Shown one piece after another: positions 18,001 to 26,988 of a stretch of 64,000 nucleotides of DNA. The number at the start of each line of letters is the position of its first letter. The stretch's first letter is position 1. Below the pieces are notes generated by a model that was not told where the DNA came from, did no database searches, and saw only the letters and a list, made by a program, of their open reading frames with translations. Source of the stretch: Hyphomicrobiales bacterium (GTDB lineage: Bacteria > Pseudomonadota > Alphaproteobacteria > Rhizobiales > Rhizobiaceae); contig UBJO01000041.1 of the NCBI GenBank assembly GCA_900465665.1, positions 33,590 through 97,589 on the forward strand, in the 5' to 3' direction. A program made the translations under genes and the position numbers.

Positions 18001-18324
18001 GTGTATTCGAGCTATCTGCCTCGCCAACTTTGGGGGCAAATTTTGACGATTGATGAATTGATTGACCTACAGGAGGCGGGTGGGAGAGCTCGCTTGTTAG
18101 GCGTGCCCATGCATGGCAATCCCTACGGTCGCCCACAGCAGTTGGCTAAGTTAGGTCCCGATTTAATTGGAGACCGCGCCATTCGGCACGATGCTTGGAA
18201 GTTCGGTTGGGAAATGGAAGATGAAGGCCTGAGAATAAAGATCTCACGGCGTTTCAGAGACTTCGAACGCTCCCATCCTCTGCAAACGCCACAGCATGTT
18301 GACGCAAACTGTCAGCCGATTTGA
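18001..18324 (+). CDS. Small CrpP/ribosome-modulation-factor-like protein
   Basis: A 107-residue predicted protein. The central pattern QEAGGRARLLGVP, NPYGRP and DAWKFGWEMEDE resembles the short CrpP/RMF-like group, in which a helix (A-x-x-G), an NPY or CPY segment and a W-x-x-GW motif recur. RMF inactivates ribosomes by dimerisation in stationary phase; CrpP-like proteins were first described with antibiotic phosphorylation, which is disputed. The start could be GTG 18001 or TTG 18043, the latter with GGGGG about eight bases upstream. No partner genes. The assignment rests on a few residues only. Confidence 0.5.
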   Translation: MYSSYLPRQLWGQILTIDELIDLQEAGGRARLLGVPMHGNPYGRPQQLAKLGPDLIGDRAIRHDAWKFGWEMEDEGLRIKISRRFRDFERSHPLQTPQHVDANCQPI

Positions 18325-18703
18325 GCGAGATAATTCGCTACGTCGTAATTGCTAGTATTGAAGCGACCGTCCATTGCCGCGTTCTGGGGCGTCGAGCGCA
18401 ATGCTGTGGCGGATGGTTGCCCTCATCAGGCCCCAGCGTCTTCACAAAGGTTGAGCTCTTGAGCGAAAACGTTCATGGCTTCGCACTCTCGCTGTCAATC
18501 TTTCGAAAGCCAGCGACGTCGAACGCGCTCCTTAACACTGCGGAGAACAGGTGTCGATCCTGATACTGAAGGCCCGACAGCGTTCGGATCGGGTGACCGT
18601 ATTGCGAAGCTGCAGACGACTATCAGTAAGCCGTCTGAGCTCGACGAATTGCCTGAAGTACCTTGCCTGATATCGTGCGGCAGACCTCTCGAAGCTGAAT
18701 TTA
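18325..18703. other. Intergenic stretch without recognisable gene
   Basis: About 380 bases between the small CrpP-like gene and the convergent end of proP. Short open frames occur on both strands, but none has a recognisable motif. Confidence 0.5.
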
Positions 18704-20233
18704 TCAATCCAGTTCCGGGTGTTGGCCCACGAGCCTGTCACGCTTTTGCTGAAGAAGTTGCATCTGCTCGGCCAACTCCGCCATCGCTTCATCGATCTTT
18801 TCGACGCTTTCCTCGATGTATAGATAATGCTCCGCAAGAAGCGCTCTTGCCTCTTTGCGGCTGGATGCGTTCGGCGTATCTCCATAAAGGGGTCGATTGG
18901 CCGTCTCCCTCAGGAAAAAGGTCGTGAGAAGCCCCGCGGCTGCGGCAATCATGAGATAATAAGCGGGCATGTAGATGTTGTCGGTCGCTTCGACCAACCA
19001 TGCCGCCACGGTGGGGGTGAGACCGGCGATGATGATCGAGATATTAAACGATATCGCGAGCGCGCTGTAGCGAATGCGCGCAGGAAACAAAGCAGGAAGA
19101 GTTGCGGCCATAATTCCGACAAGGCAATTGAGACCGATTGCGAGGATCAACAAACCAAAAAAGATGCCGATCGTGTTGCCGCTTGCTATCAGATGAAATG
19201 CCGGCAACGACAAGACGAGGACGATCAAGCTTCCAGCCGCGAGAAACGGCCGACGGCCTATTCGGTCGCTCAAAAACCCGACCAGCGGCTGCACGAACAA
19301 CATCCCCACCATGACCGCAATGATGATCAAAGCGCCATGATCCTCCGTATAGCCAAGGGTCTTCGCCAGATAGGTCGGCATATACGTTAAGAGCATGTAG
19401 TAGGTGACGTTCGTGACGAGCACCATACCGATGCATATTGCGAGCGACCTTGGGTGCCTCTGAATGATCTCCGCTATCGGGATCATTGGGCGTTCAGACA
19501 ACGCCTTCTTATCTTCGCTCTCAGTTCGCTTCAGCCGTTCGGTAAAGGCCGGCGTCTCCTCAGCGGCATGCCGAAGGTAAAGACCGATGAGACCCAATGG
19601 GGCTGCGAGAAAGAAAGGCAGCCGCCAACCCCAGGCGAGGAAATTCGCTTCGCTCATTGCCGCGGTCAGTACGACCACCAGTCCTGCGCCGAGAACAAAT
19701 CCGGCGATCGATCCGAAATCGAGCCAACTTCCGAGAAAGCCGCGCCTGCGATCAGGCGAATATTCCGCGACAAATATTGCAGCGCCCGTGTATTCGCCGC
19801 CAACCGAGAACCCTTGGACGAGCTTGCACACAAGCAGCAGGATGGGAGCCCAAAGGCCAATCATGGCATAGCTTGGTATCAGGCCGATACAGAACGTGCT
19901 GACCGCCATGATGACGATCGTCAGCGAAAGGACCTTTTGTCGGCCGAACTTGTCACCCATAGATCCAAAGAACACGCCACCCAATGGCCGCACGAGAAAT
20001 GGCACGGAAAAGGTTGCCAGGGCCGCTACAGTCTGAACCGCTGGTGAAGCTTCGGGAAAAAATACCTTGCCAACCGTGGCTGCGACGAAGCCATAGACGC
20101 CGAAATCGAACCATTCCATCGCGTTGCCGAGGGCGGCCGCGGTGATCGCCTTCTTTAACTTGGAGTCCTGGATAACTGTGACGTCGTTCAGTGTCAGCGT
20201 GTTGGTTTGCGTGTCGGTCACGATGCCCCTCAT
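18704..20233 (-). CDS. proP: Osmosensing proline/glycine-betaine symporter ProP
   Basis: A 509-residue MFS transporter of the metabolite:H+ symporter group that reads very much like E. coli ProP along its full length: LRDVT-like LNDVTVIQDSKLKKAITAA, GNAMEWFDFGVYGF, VQGFSVGGEYTGA, NVTYYMLLTYMPTYL and FPARIRYSALA. Twelve membrane segments are expected. The C-terminal 45 residues (EESVEKIDEAMAELAEQMQL) form the antiparallel coiled coil that in E. coli ProP tunes osmotic activation. It imports proline, glycine betaine and ectoine with protons at high osmolality. ATG 20233 is well placed. Single gene, no regulator next to it. Confidence 0.96.
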   Translation of the reverse strand: MRGIVTDTQTNTLTLNDVTVIQDSKLKKAITAAALGNAMEWFDFGVYGFVAATVGKVFFPEASPAVQTVAALATFSVPFLVRPLGGVFFGSMGDKFGRQKVLSLTIVIMAVSTFCIGLIPSYAMIGLWAPILLLVCKLVQGFSVGGEYTGAAIFVAEYSPDRRRGFLGSWLDFGSIAGFVLGAGLVVVLTAAMSEANFLAWGWRLPFFLAAPLGLIGLYLRHAAEETPAFTERLKRTESEDKKALSERPMIPIAEIIQRHPRSLAICIGMVLVTNVTYYMLLTYMPTYLAKTLGYTEDHGALIIIAVMVGMLFVQPLVGFLSDRIGRRPFLAAGSLIVLVLSLPAFHLIASGNTIGIFFGLLILAIGLNCLVGIMAATLPALFPARIRYSALAISFNISIIIAGLTPTVAAWLVEATDNIYMPAYYLMIAAAAGLLTTFFLRETANRPLYGDTPNASSRKEARALLAEHYLYIEESVEKIDEAMAELAEQMQLLQQKRDRLVGQHPELD

Positions 20234-20830
20234 GTTTAAATATGCCTGATCGATAGGCGCGTTCAGCCTAAAATTCTCTAACGTTCCAAGCCGTTATCTA
20301 GGGCTGGTTTCTGCCGCTCCAAGCTGCGCGACAGCTCGGTTAGCGAGCCAATGACACCCGGATCTCCACGGGTGCCTCGCTTCTAAACTGTCAGCCTTGA
20401 CAACGTAACGTATAATGTGCATACGCGCTTCCAAGCACAACTTAAGGCGCTGATCTTCACGAACTGCTACAGGTCGCGTGTGGCTGTTGCATGCTATCCG
20501 CGGGGTATCGAGATGTAATTCTCCGCGCTGAGACCTCCCTTGAGACCAACAATACACCCCAGAAAATGCGTCCAACTCCGTCTTTCGTCTTCCACTAAGT
20601 TGGCCGCGGAATTGATCGAAGAAACTTTTCTTTGCGAATGAAGAAAGCTGTTCGGTTGATCGTCGCTTGTTGAGCTTTAAGGATCGCCTTGGGAAAATAC
20701 GCCATCCAACGGTCGATATCGAGCGAGCGCTAGTGGCGACAAGGTCCAGAAAGTATGCTTCTAATTTTCTCGTTTGTGTACGCGAGCCAGGGTGAGGCTT
20801 GCTTGTCCCACATTTCGATCGAGTGACTTC
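20234..20830. other. Upstream region of proP without recognisable gene
   Basis: About 600 bases. The part next to proP should contain its promoter, but I could not mark a clear -35/-10 pair. No protein family or RNA gene was recognised. Confidence 0.5.
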
Positions 20831-21313
20831 TCAGCGAGAGCGCGCCCGCTCCTGCCGTTGCTGACCTCCGGAGGATGTATTCTCTTGAAGTAAAGATGTC
20901 CGATTGATGCGCGCCTCAATGCCGGCAGTTAGAGCTGCCCATTTGGCTGCAATCGGTTGAGCGACGTGATGAAATGCCCTATTCCCAGGGCAACCCGGCA
21001 AGATGCAGGTGCCTAGAAGTGGCTCGTCGGTTTGTCCCGTCGACGCCAAGATCTGCGTTTCGTCTTCATGCCGGCTGTAAGCACCGATCACGTATAGCTG
21101 TCGATCGCCTGCCATCAGCATCTTGTGTCGCTTGAAAAGCTTCTCTTTGACCAACGCCCCACTCCAGTTCCGATAAACATCCGCCATCAGCGTAATCCCA
21201 TGCTCCCGAGGACATACGGAAAGGTCGTCGGCACTCAGTCCGAACTGCCGACGAAGCGAGGAATGGACGCTTACTCTAGTAAGATATTCACCTTCAATTT
21301 CAGAGGTCTTCAT
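20831..21313 (-). CDS. Hypothetical protein
   Basis: A 160-residue open frame from ATG 21313 (starting MKTSEIEGEYLTRVSVHSSL). Composition looks protein-like, with no signal peptide or membrane segment, two adjacent basic stretches (EKLFKRHKML) and a Gln/Arg-rich C-terminus. I recognise no domain. There is no good ribosome-binding site; a tandem CTGTCGCT repeat lies directly upstream. An in-frame start at 21442 would add an Arg-rich, unlikely N-terminus. It may be a real orphan gene or a chance frame. Confidence 0.35.
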   Translation of the reverse strand: MKTSEIEGEYLTRVSVHSSLRRQFGLSADDLSVCPREHGITLMADVYRNWSGALVKEKLFKRHKMLMAGDRQLYVIGAYSRHEDETQILASTGQTDEPLLGTCILPGCPGNRAFHHVAQPIAAKWAALTAGIEARINRTSLLQENTSSGGQQRQERARSR

Positions 21314-21816
21314 AGCTCTGTCGCTCTGTCGCTCAGTAGCTCTATGCGCAGCTGACTGCTGTCGTCTTCGAGGTGTCGAACGGCTCCTGTTAGCTCGCCG
21401 GAAACCCGCTGAGATCTCGTTTCCTATGCGATCATCGCGCAAGCATTATGTGTGAAACCCGGCCGGTCGGCGTTTTGCCAGTTCCACTGCATGAGTTATA
21501 GAGACCTTTTCTATAGTTCATAATGATCCAGTCTATTCATTTATTGCTCATGCCTCGAACGCCGACTGAAGCGGCAGATCGGCTCCAGGCCGCAGATGGC
21601 TATCGGCAGCTTTCGACTGAGCGCCTGGGGACGGCCGAGGCGACTTAGTTCACGAGCCGCTCCGTCTGCAACATTCAGGCCTCCACGAAATCGCCCACGC
21701 ATGAAAATTTGAACAAAGGCGTCGTTGGCAAAAGGCTCATCTTGTCTTTCATGGGGCGAAGTGCCACCTATCCACCCCATGTCAAGTCTCGCTTTCCTGC
21801 AATCGATGGGCTTATC

Positions 21817-22935
21817 ATGTTTCACCTAGTCTTCGGGCTGCCCTGGCTCGTCGTGGTTTTGCGCTTCCTTATGCCTTTGCCATGGCTGTGGTCCGTCAAG
21901 GTGACAATCGGGGCCATCTTGCTTATTGCATCTCAGTATCATCTGGTCAGTCGCATTTCGTCGGGGTCCGTCTTCTCCCCAGAATTTCCACGTGCGCTGG
22001 TGATCGGCTTCAACGTCTTGTTTGGCGCGATCGTCATGCTCGCTGTTTTTCAGATCGCACTCGATATTGTTTCACTCGGCGTCGCGCTTGTGACCGAAAG
22101 CTTTCAGTCCGTTTCGCCCGAGGTCAGATACGCGATGGGGATTTCCGTATTTGTGCTCTCCAGCTTCGCGGTTAATCAAGCCATCCGCGTTCCTCCGCTG
22201 AAGACTGTCGAGATCGCAATACCGAACCTTCCAAGCGCGTTCGAAGGCTATCGAATACTGCAGCTCACCGATCTGCATATCAGCCGCCTTTTTCCAAGAT
22301 CGTGGGCCGAGGAAGTGGTCAGGCGCTCCAACGATCTCCAGCCAGACATGACACTTGTCACCGGAGATTTCATCGATGGCAGTCTCGATGCGCGCCGCAA
22401 GGACATTGCACCGATTGCTGAGCTCGAAGCAGATGACGGTGTTTTTGCAATACCAGGCAATCACGAATATTACTTCGGCTACGAAGGGTGGATGAAGCAT
22501 GACGCGGGGATGGGGATCCGAATGCTCCTCAATCAGCACGCTATCATCGAACGCGGAGGAGATAAAATCATTGTCGCTGGCCTTACCGATCTCGCGGCGT
22601 TCGGCACAAACCTTCCCAGACCCGATCTCGACAAAGCGTTGAAGGGAGCGCCCGCCGGGGTGCCGATCATCCTAATGGAACATCAGCCAAGACTGGCGAA
22701 ACGGTCGGCTGCGCAAGGTGTGGCACTCCAGCTTTCTGGCCACACCCACGGAGGTATGATCCGCGGCTTGGACCTTCTCGTTTCCCGCGCGAACGATGGC
22801 TATGTCTCAGGTCTCTACCGCGTCGGAGATATGCAGCTTTACGTGAACAATGGCACCGGACTTTGGCCAGGCTTCGCGCTTCGTCTTGGGCGGCCGTCCG
22901 AGTTGACCCTCATTAGCTTGCGCCGAGCACGGTAG
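21817..22935 (+). CDS. Membrane-anchored metallophosphoesterase (YkuE/YaeI-like)
   Basis: A 372-residue protein. The first 150 residues carry about four hydrophobic helices (for instance FHLVFGLPWLVVVLRFLMPL). The catalytic calcineurin-type domain follows with all five motifs: LTDLHIS (D-x-H), GDFIDG, GNHEYYFG, MEHQPRL and SGHTHGG. These coordinate two metal ions. Relatives hydrolyse UDP-diacylglucosamine or other phosphoesters at the membrane. The open frame extends up to a TTG at 21709; ATG 21817 (MFHLV) fits related proteins best, ATG 21751 is an alternative. It stands alone. Confidence 0.88.
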   Translation: MFHLVFGLPWLVVVLRFLMPLPWLWSVKVTIGAILLIASQYHLVSRISSGSVFSPEFPRALVIGFNVLFGAIVMLAVFQIALDIVSLGVALVTESFQSVSPEVRYAMGISVFVLSSFAVNQAIRVPPLKTVEIAIPNLPSAFEGYRILQLTDLHISRLFPRSWAEEVVRRSNDLQPDMTLVTGDFIDGSLDARRKDIAPIAELEADDGVFAIPGNHEYYFGYEGWMKHDAGMGIRMLLNQHAIIERGGDKIIVAGLTDLAAFGTNLPRPDLDKALKGAPAGVPIILMEHQPRLAKRSAAQGVALQLSGHTHGGMIRGLDLLVSRANDGYVSGLYRVGDMQLYVNNGTGLWPGFALRLGRPSELTLISLRRAR

Positions 22936-23124
22936 CCCGAGCTCATCACTGCGGGCCAGTCGAGACGATGCTCATGCCATGCTGTTAACGCCGCATATTA
23001 ATCATGCGGCAATTGAGTCGGTCTAGCAAATATGGTTTTAAATGTCGGACTGATCGTCTTCAACCGCGTCGCTCATCGAAAAACACTCGACAGAGCGTCG
23101 GGCCTCGAGGGAGAATCTGAAGGC

Positions 23125-23262
23125 GGAGCTCGTTACGTCGAGGCCGCGCGGGCCGCGGGGCAGAGCGACGCGCTCGGTCTTCGCATCTACACATCCCGCC
23201 TCATTGGCGGCGATCCTGACCTCGTTCTGCACGGCGGTGGCAACACATCCGTCAAGGTGTTT
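23125..23262 (+). pseudogene. N-terminal fragment of a class II aldolase
   Basis: The frame reads ARYVEAARAAGQSDALGLRI, then YTSRLIGGDPDLVLHGGGNT and SVK. This is the N-terminal signature of class II (fuculose/rhamnulose-type) aldolase domains, whose GGGNTS loop binds the phosphate of the substrate. The match ends abruptly at about 23256, just before the ABC gene's end on the other strand, and what follows in this frame is only the antisense of that gene. The rest of the aldolase was lost, probably at a recombination junction. Confidence 0.7.
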
Positions 23263-23271
23263 CAGACCCTG

Positions 23272-24009
23272 CTATCGGTCGCAATAACGAGGCAAACTGC
23301 GCTCAGCGCGCCTGGTGACATTCTCGCCGACAATCCACCCGTCCCTAAGTTCAATTGTTCGGTCAAACAGGTCCTGCACCCGAGGATCATGGGTAACGAC
23401 AACCACGCCCGCCCGCCTCGCATCGGCTATCTCCCGAAAAAGAGAGATCACTTGTCGCCCGCGTATGCCGTCGAGTGCGGCCGTCGGCTCGTCGGCGAGA
23501 ACCAAGGCGGGATCATTTGCCAGCGCTCGCGCAACGGCCACGCGCTGTTGTTCGCCTCCCGACAAGCGGGTTGGAAGGTTACCGACGCGATGTGCGAGAT
23601 CGACGCTTCCGAGGAGGTGCGAAGCATAGTCGCGCGCCGCTCGCGCCGGCACATCGTCGATCTCAAGCGTCAGCGCGACGTTTTCCACGGCGGTCAGAAA
23701 CGGAATGAGATTAGCCTTCTGGAAAACGAAGCCGATATTCTTGCGCCTGAAGTCTCGCAGACTGTCCAGATCCGCACCCGGCTCTGAAACAAGGCGGTCG
23801 CGGATATAGATCTCACCGGTGGTGGGCGGTTCCAAGAGCCCGGCAATCAGCAGTAGTGTGCTTTTGCCCGAACCGCTCGGTCCGAGGATACCAACGACTT
23901 CGCCAGGGTGGATATCGAACGATACGCCATCGAGGGCACGCACTACCGCCTCGCCGCTGCGGTAGTGGCGGGACGCATTGTGGACGCTGAGAATGGGTGC
24001 TTCGCTCAT
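23272..24009 (-). CDS. ABC transporter ATP-binding protein (LolD/MacB/DevA type)
   Basis: A 245-residue ATPase with Walker A GPSGSGKST, Q-loop (FVFQKANLIPFLTAVEN), signature LSGGEQQRVAVARAL, Walker B LVLADEPTAALD and the switch His in VVTHD. It powers the permease encoded just upstream, overlapping it by four bases (ATGA, 24006-24009). Together with the HlyD-type adaptor this is a tripartite MacAB/DevBCA-like exporter of the heterocyst-exporter type. Confidence 0.93.
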   Translation of the reverse strand: MSEAPILSVHNASRHYRSGEAVVRALDGVSFDIHPGEVVGILGPSGSGKSTLLLIAGLLEPPTTGEIYIRDRLVSEPGADLDSLRDFRRKNIGFVFQKANLIPFLTAVENVALTLEIDDVPARAARDYASHLLGSVDLAHRVGNLPTRLSGGEQQRVAVARALANDPALVLADEPTAALDGIRGRQVISLFREIADARRAGVVVVTHDPRVQDLFDRTIELRDGWIVGENVTRRAERSLPRYCDR

Positions 24010-25163
24010 GATAGGATTTCCTGCGCCCGAACCTTAAGGGCTCTTGAAATGCCGAGCAGGCTGGCAAGCCCACATATAACAGCCATGGCAACAGCAAGCA
24101 TACCGATGTCAGGGAGGTCGATAACGACCCGGCGCGGAAAATAGGGAAAGATCAACTGGGACAGCAAAAGACCGAGAACCAAGCCACCTGCACCGATGAG
24201 AAAGGACTGTTGGGCGATCATGCCGACAATCACCGCGTTGCGTGCGCCGATCAATTTCAGCATGGCGATCTGATGACGCTTTTCCATAGTCAGCATGTAG
24301 ATAATGAGCGAAACGACGATGGCCATAACCAGCATAAGGACCGTGGTGAACGCGAGGATCTGCACTCTCAGTCGCCACAGCCTCTGGTTCAGAAGCAGGT
24401 TTTGCTGATCGGCTTTGCTCAGGACGTTTGCGTCTTCCCAGGCCATGATCGCCGCGCGGACGGCCTTCTCGTCAGCACCCTGCTCGAGCGTTACCAGGGT
24501 CGCTGCAATCTTGCTATCCTGTTGCACCGAGCTACCGCTTGTGCTTTGTCCGTAGCCTGGTTGCGTTCGGGCAAGCAGCACTTCTTCGCTTGTCCGTCGT
24601 TGGGCGATTGCCATGGCATCGTTCACGGTAACTATAAGAAGGCCATCACCACTCATGTCTACCATCCCTCGCGACATGCCAACGATAGTGTAATCGTCCT
24701 GGCCGAGCTGGACTTGGTCACCGAGAGCAAGCCCGATGCTCGCGTCCGCGATAGCCTCGAAGTGGCCGTTTTCCAGATGCCGGCCGACCGTCAATGGCAC
24801 CCATTGTCCGCGGTCCTTGGGAAAATCGAGCCCTGTAATGGAGGCGCGCAGCTCTCGACCGCGGAAGGAAAATTGCTGGCTGATCTGGACGAAGCGGCGG
24901 ACGCCAGCCACGCCAGCGATACCCGCCACACGGCGATCCATATCGGATGATATGGCGGAGCTTTCAGAAAAGGGGCCAGATCGCCCGCCCTGCACCACCC
25001 ACAAATCCGCACCCACCTGATCAATGATCACCAAAGCATCCTGTACGATGCCCCGGTAGAGACCGATCATCCCAATGGATGCTGTTACCAGGAATGCAAC
25101 GCCGGCCGCGGTCATCAAGAAACGCCCAAGATTCTGACGGATATCCTTAAGGGCGATATTCAT
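24006..25163 (-). CDS. ABC transporter permease (FtsX/MacB/DevC type)
   Basis: A 385-residue membrane protein with the four-helix FtsX layout. TM1 lies near residues 12-36 (LMTAAGVAFLVTASIGMIGL). A 220-residue periplasmic MacB_PCD-like domain follows (GVAGVRRFVQISQQFSFRGR). TM2-4 occupy the last 120 residues (TTVLMLVMAIVVSLIIYMLT, then KRHQIAMLKLIGARNAVIVG). ATG 25163 overlaps the HlyD stop. It transmits ATPase-driven movement to the periplasmic adaptor; the substrate is unknown. Confidence 0.92.
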   Translation of the reverse strand: MNIALKDIRQNLGRFLMTAAGVAFLVTASIGMIGLYRGIVQDALVIIDQVGADLWVVQGGRSGPFSESSAISSDMDRRVAGIAGVAGVRRFVQISQQFSFRGRELRASITGLDFPKDRGQWVPLTVGRHLENGHFEAIADASIGLALGDQVQLGQDDYTIVGMSRGMVDMSGDGLLIVTVNDAMAIAQRRTSEEVLLARTQPGYGQSTSGSSVQQDSKIAATLVTLEQGADEKAVRAAIMAWEDANVLSKADQQNLLLNQRLWRLRVQILAFTTVLMLVMAIVVSLIIYMLTMEKRHQIAMLKLIGARNAVIVGMIAQQSFLIGAGGLVLGLLLSQLIFPYFPRRVVIDLPDIGMLAVAMAVICGLASLLGISRALKVRAQEILS

Positions 25164-26482
25164 GGCCGGGACTTCGAGCAGGCGACAGGCATGAAGGCGT
25201 AGGCCCGCTTTGGGTCGGTTATGACGACATCTCCCTTATCGAGACCGCTGCGCACCTCGACCCGCTTTCCACCGATCGATCCGAGTTCCAGCGGCCGCCA
25301 CACGGCACGCCCCTTAACGATAGTCCAGACGCCTGGATGATCATCGTTTCGAATGATCGCGGAGGATGGAACGGACATCACGTCTGACCTGCCTTCAAGA
25401 GCGATGACCGCGTCTCCACGCTGCCCAATCGCCCAATTCGATGGCAATCGCTGCGGCGTGATGTCCACTGTGAACTCGCGCGTCTCGGTATCGACCTCGC
25501 GCCCGATACGGCGCACTTTGGCCTCGATCGCAGCCTCGTCCTGCGAACTGAACGTGATTGTCACGTCTTGACCTGGCGACATGGAAGCGATCGCGCTTTC
25601 ATCGAAACGCGCCGTCAGTACGATGCTTTGGGGGTCGACAAGTTTGACAATCGCGGTACCGGGCGACACGACATCGCCGGGATTGAGATCCCGTGCGACG
25701 ACAACGCCATTGATGGGAGCCCGGATGATGGACTTGTCCAACTGCGCCTGGTTCATGTCCACCGTTGCAGCGGCTTCAGCCCATTGCGCTTCGGCCTGCA
25801 GGATAGACGATTGCGCCTTGGATAGATCAGCTTCGGCTTGCTGGACAGCCGTTTGAGCAGATTCCAGAGCTGAGCGTGTCGAGGTTCCCGCGCGCTGCAA
25901 CTCCTCCTGACGGGCAAGCGTCGAACGGGCGTTGGAAAGCGTGGCTTCAGCGCGCCTGCTGTCGGCATGGGTAGCGTCCACGGTCTTGCGTGCCGCCTCT
26001 TGCGAGGCACGCGCGACACCGAGTTGCGCTCTCAGATCGTCGGCGCTGATTTCGGCGATGATATCCCCCTTACGCAACACGTCGTTGCGGTCGACTCGGA
26101 GAGCCGTAATGACGCCCTGCAAACTGGAACTGACATTGGCCTTGTTGATCGCATCTAAGGTACCGGGGCCCTTTATCTCCGCTTGGAAGAAGCTCTGACC
26201 CACTGGCAACAACTCTGCGGGCTTTGGCACCAGATAGCGAACCGACAGTAAGATTGCAGCCACCGCGATGACGCCGACGCCAAGCAGCGCAACCTTCCTG
26301 CCTGGCCGACTTGGTGCAGAAGGAGGCCGGACGAGACTCGCCGGCTTCGGAGCTTCGGGTGGTCGATCGCCGACTGGCGCGACAGAGGGTGACGGCGCCG
26401 GGTTTACAGTGTTTTCGCTGCCGGGTGCACTTGTCTGTTTATAGGTGACGTCTTTCCCTCGTGGTCCCTTTTCCCTTGGCAT
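25160..26482 (-). CDS. HlyD/MacA-family periplasmic adaptor
   Basis: A 440-residue membrane-fusion protein. A Pro-rich cytoplasmic head (about 60 residues) precedes a single TM (KVALLGVGVIAVAAILLSVR). Then come the lipoyl half (SSLQGVITALRVDRNDVLRK), a long coiled-coil hairpin (about residues 150-235, EAARKTVDATHADSRRAEAT), the second lipoyl half (SIIRAPINGVVVARDLNPGD) and beta-barrel domains. ATG 26482 is preferred over GTG 26503 because AAGGA stands eight bases before it. It links the inner-membrane ABC pair to an outer-membrane channel that is not encoded here. First gene of the three-gene operon. Confidence 0.92.
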   Translation of the reverse strand: MPREKGPRGKDVTYKQTSAPGSENTVNPAPSPSVAPVGDRPPEAPKPASLVRPPSAPSRPGRKVALLGVGVIAVAAILLSVRYLVPKPAELLPVGQSFFQAEIKGPGTLDAINKANVSSSLQGVITALRVDRNDVLRKGDIIAEISADDLRAQLGVARASQEAARKTVDATHADSRRAEATLSNARSTLARQEELQRAGTSTRSALESAQTAVQQAEADLSKAQSSILQAEAQWAEAAATVDMNQAQLDKSIIRAPINGVVVARDLNPGDVVSPGTAIVKLVDPQSIVLTARFDESAIASMSPGQDVTITFSSQDEAAIEAKVRRIGREVDTETREFTVDITPQRLPSNWAIGQRGDAVIALEGRSDVMSVPSSAIIRNDDHPGVWTIVKGRAVWRPLELGSIGGKRVEVRSGLDKGDVVITDPKRAYAFMPVACSKSRP

Positions 26483-26701
26483 ATCGGCTGTCCTTGGATG
26501 CACGAGACTACACTCCAGACAATGTTGTGATCATGGCTTCGGGCTTCATGTGGTGGCATCTATCGCAGCAGACGTCGGAAAAGAGCTTCCGCCCGAGCAT
26601 CGCGTCTGAGGGAAGGTGGTTGGAAGCGCCTAGCATCATGGAAGCTGATGCGAGGCGCACTCCGTCCGCTCTCCGTGGGGCGGCGGCGAGCAGAGACGAA
26701 C

Positions 26702-26947
26702 CTAGTCCGGCTTCTTTGGCATCAGTGTCGCGAGCGTATGGGAGCAGATCTTCGAAAGCTGATCCTTTTTGCTCTGGACGCACCGCATCAGCTGACCATC
26801 CGCTGGGCGCAGGCCGGGGCATAGTTTGCGGAAATCGCTGCTACAATCTTCCCGGATCTGCAGCTTCTGAGACATTGAGAGTTGGTGGGCCGAGACACCG
26901 GTGACAGCGGCAAGGGAAACGGCAAGGCTTATTGCGTATTTGTTCAT
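26702..26947 (-). CDS. Small secreted cysteine-rich-repeat protein
   Basis: An 81-residue precursor. Signal peptide MNKYAISLAVSLAAVTGVSA, then a mature part with four cysteines in the pattern REDCSSDFRKLCPGLRPADG and LMRCVQSKKDQLSKICSHTL. The D-C-x6-CP-G-x-RPADGQLMRCV pattern is that of the periplasmic 'cysteine rich repeat' proteins; two disulphides are likely. Function unknown. The gene lies between the HlyD operon and the SH3b gene, same strand. Confidence 0.72.
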   Translation of the reverse strand: MNKYAISLAVSLAAVTGVSAHQLSMSQKLQIREDCSSDFRKLCPGLRPADGQLMRCVQSKKDQLSKICSHTLATLMPKKPD

Positions 26948-26988
26948 GACAATAATCTCGTGTGTGGGATGACTTCTGCAGGGGACTG

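Noticed and set aside
21497..21515. TATAGA/TCTATA inverted repeat before the metallophosphoesterase
   Set aside because: Six-base arms in AT-rich sequence occur often by chance; no further evidence for an operator.
23032..23787. Long plus-strand open frame of 251 codons
   Set aside because: After about 23262 it is only the antisense of the ABC ATPase gene; just the first part has family character and was kept as an aldolase fragment.
26508..26639. A 43-codon minus-strand frame with CDRCHH, resembling a c-type haem site (CxxCH), just before the HlyD gene
   Set aside because: No signal peptide, no ribosome-binding site, and nothing else of a cytochrome; the motif is probably chance.
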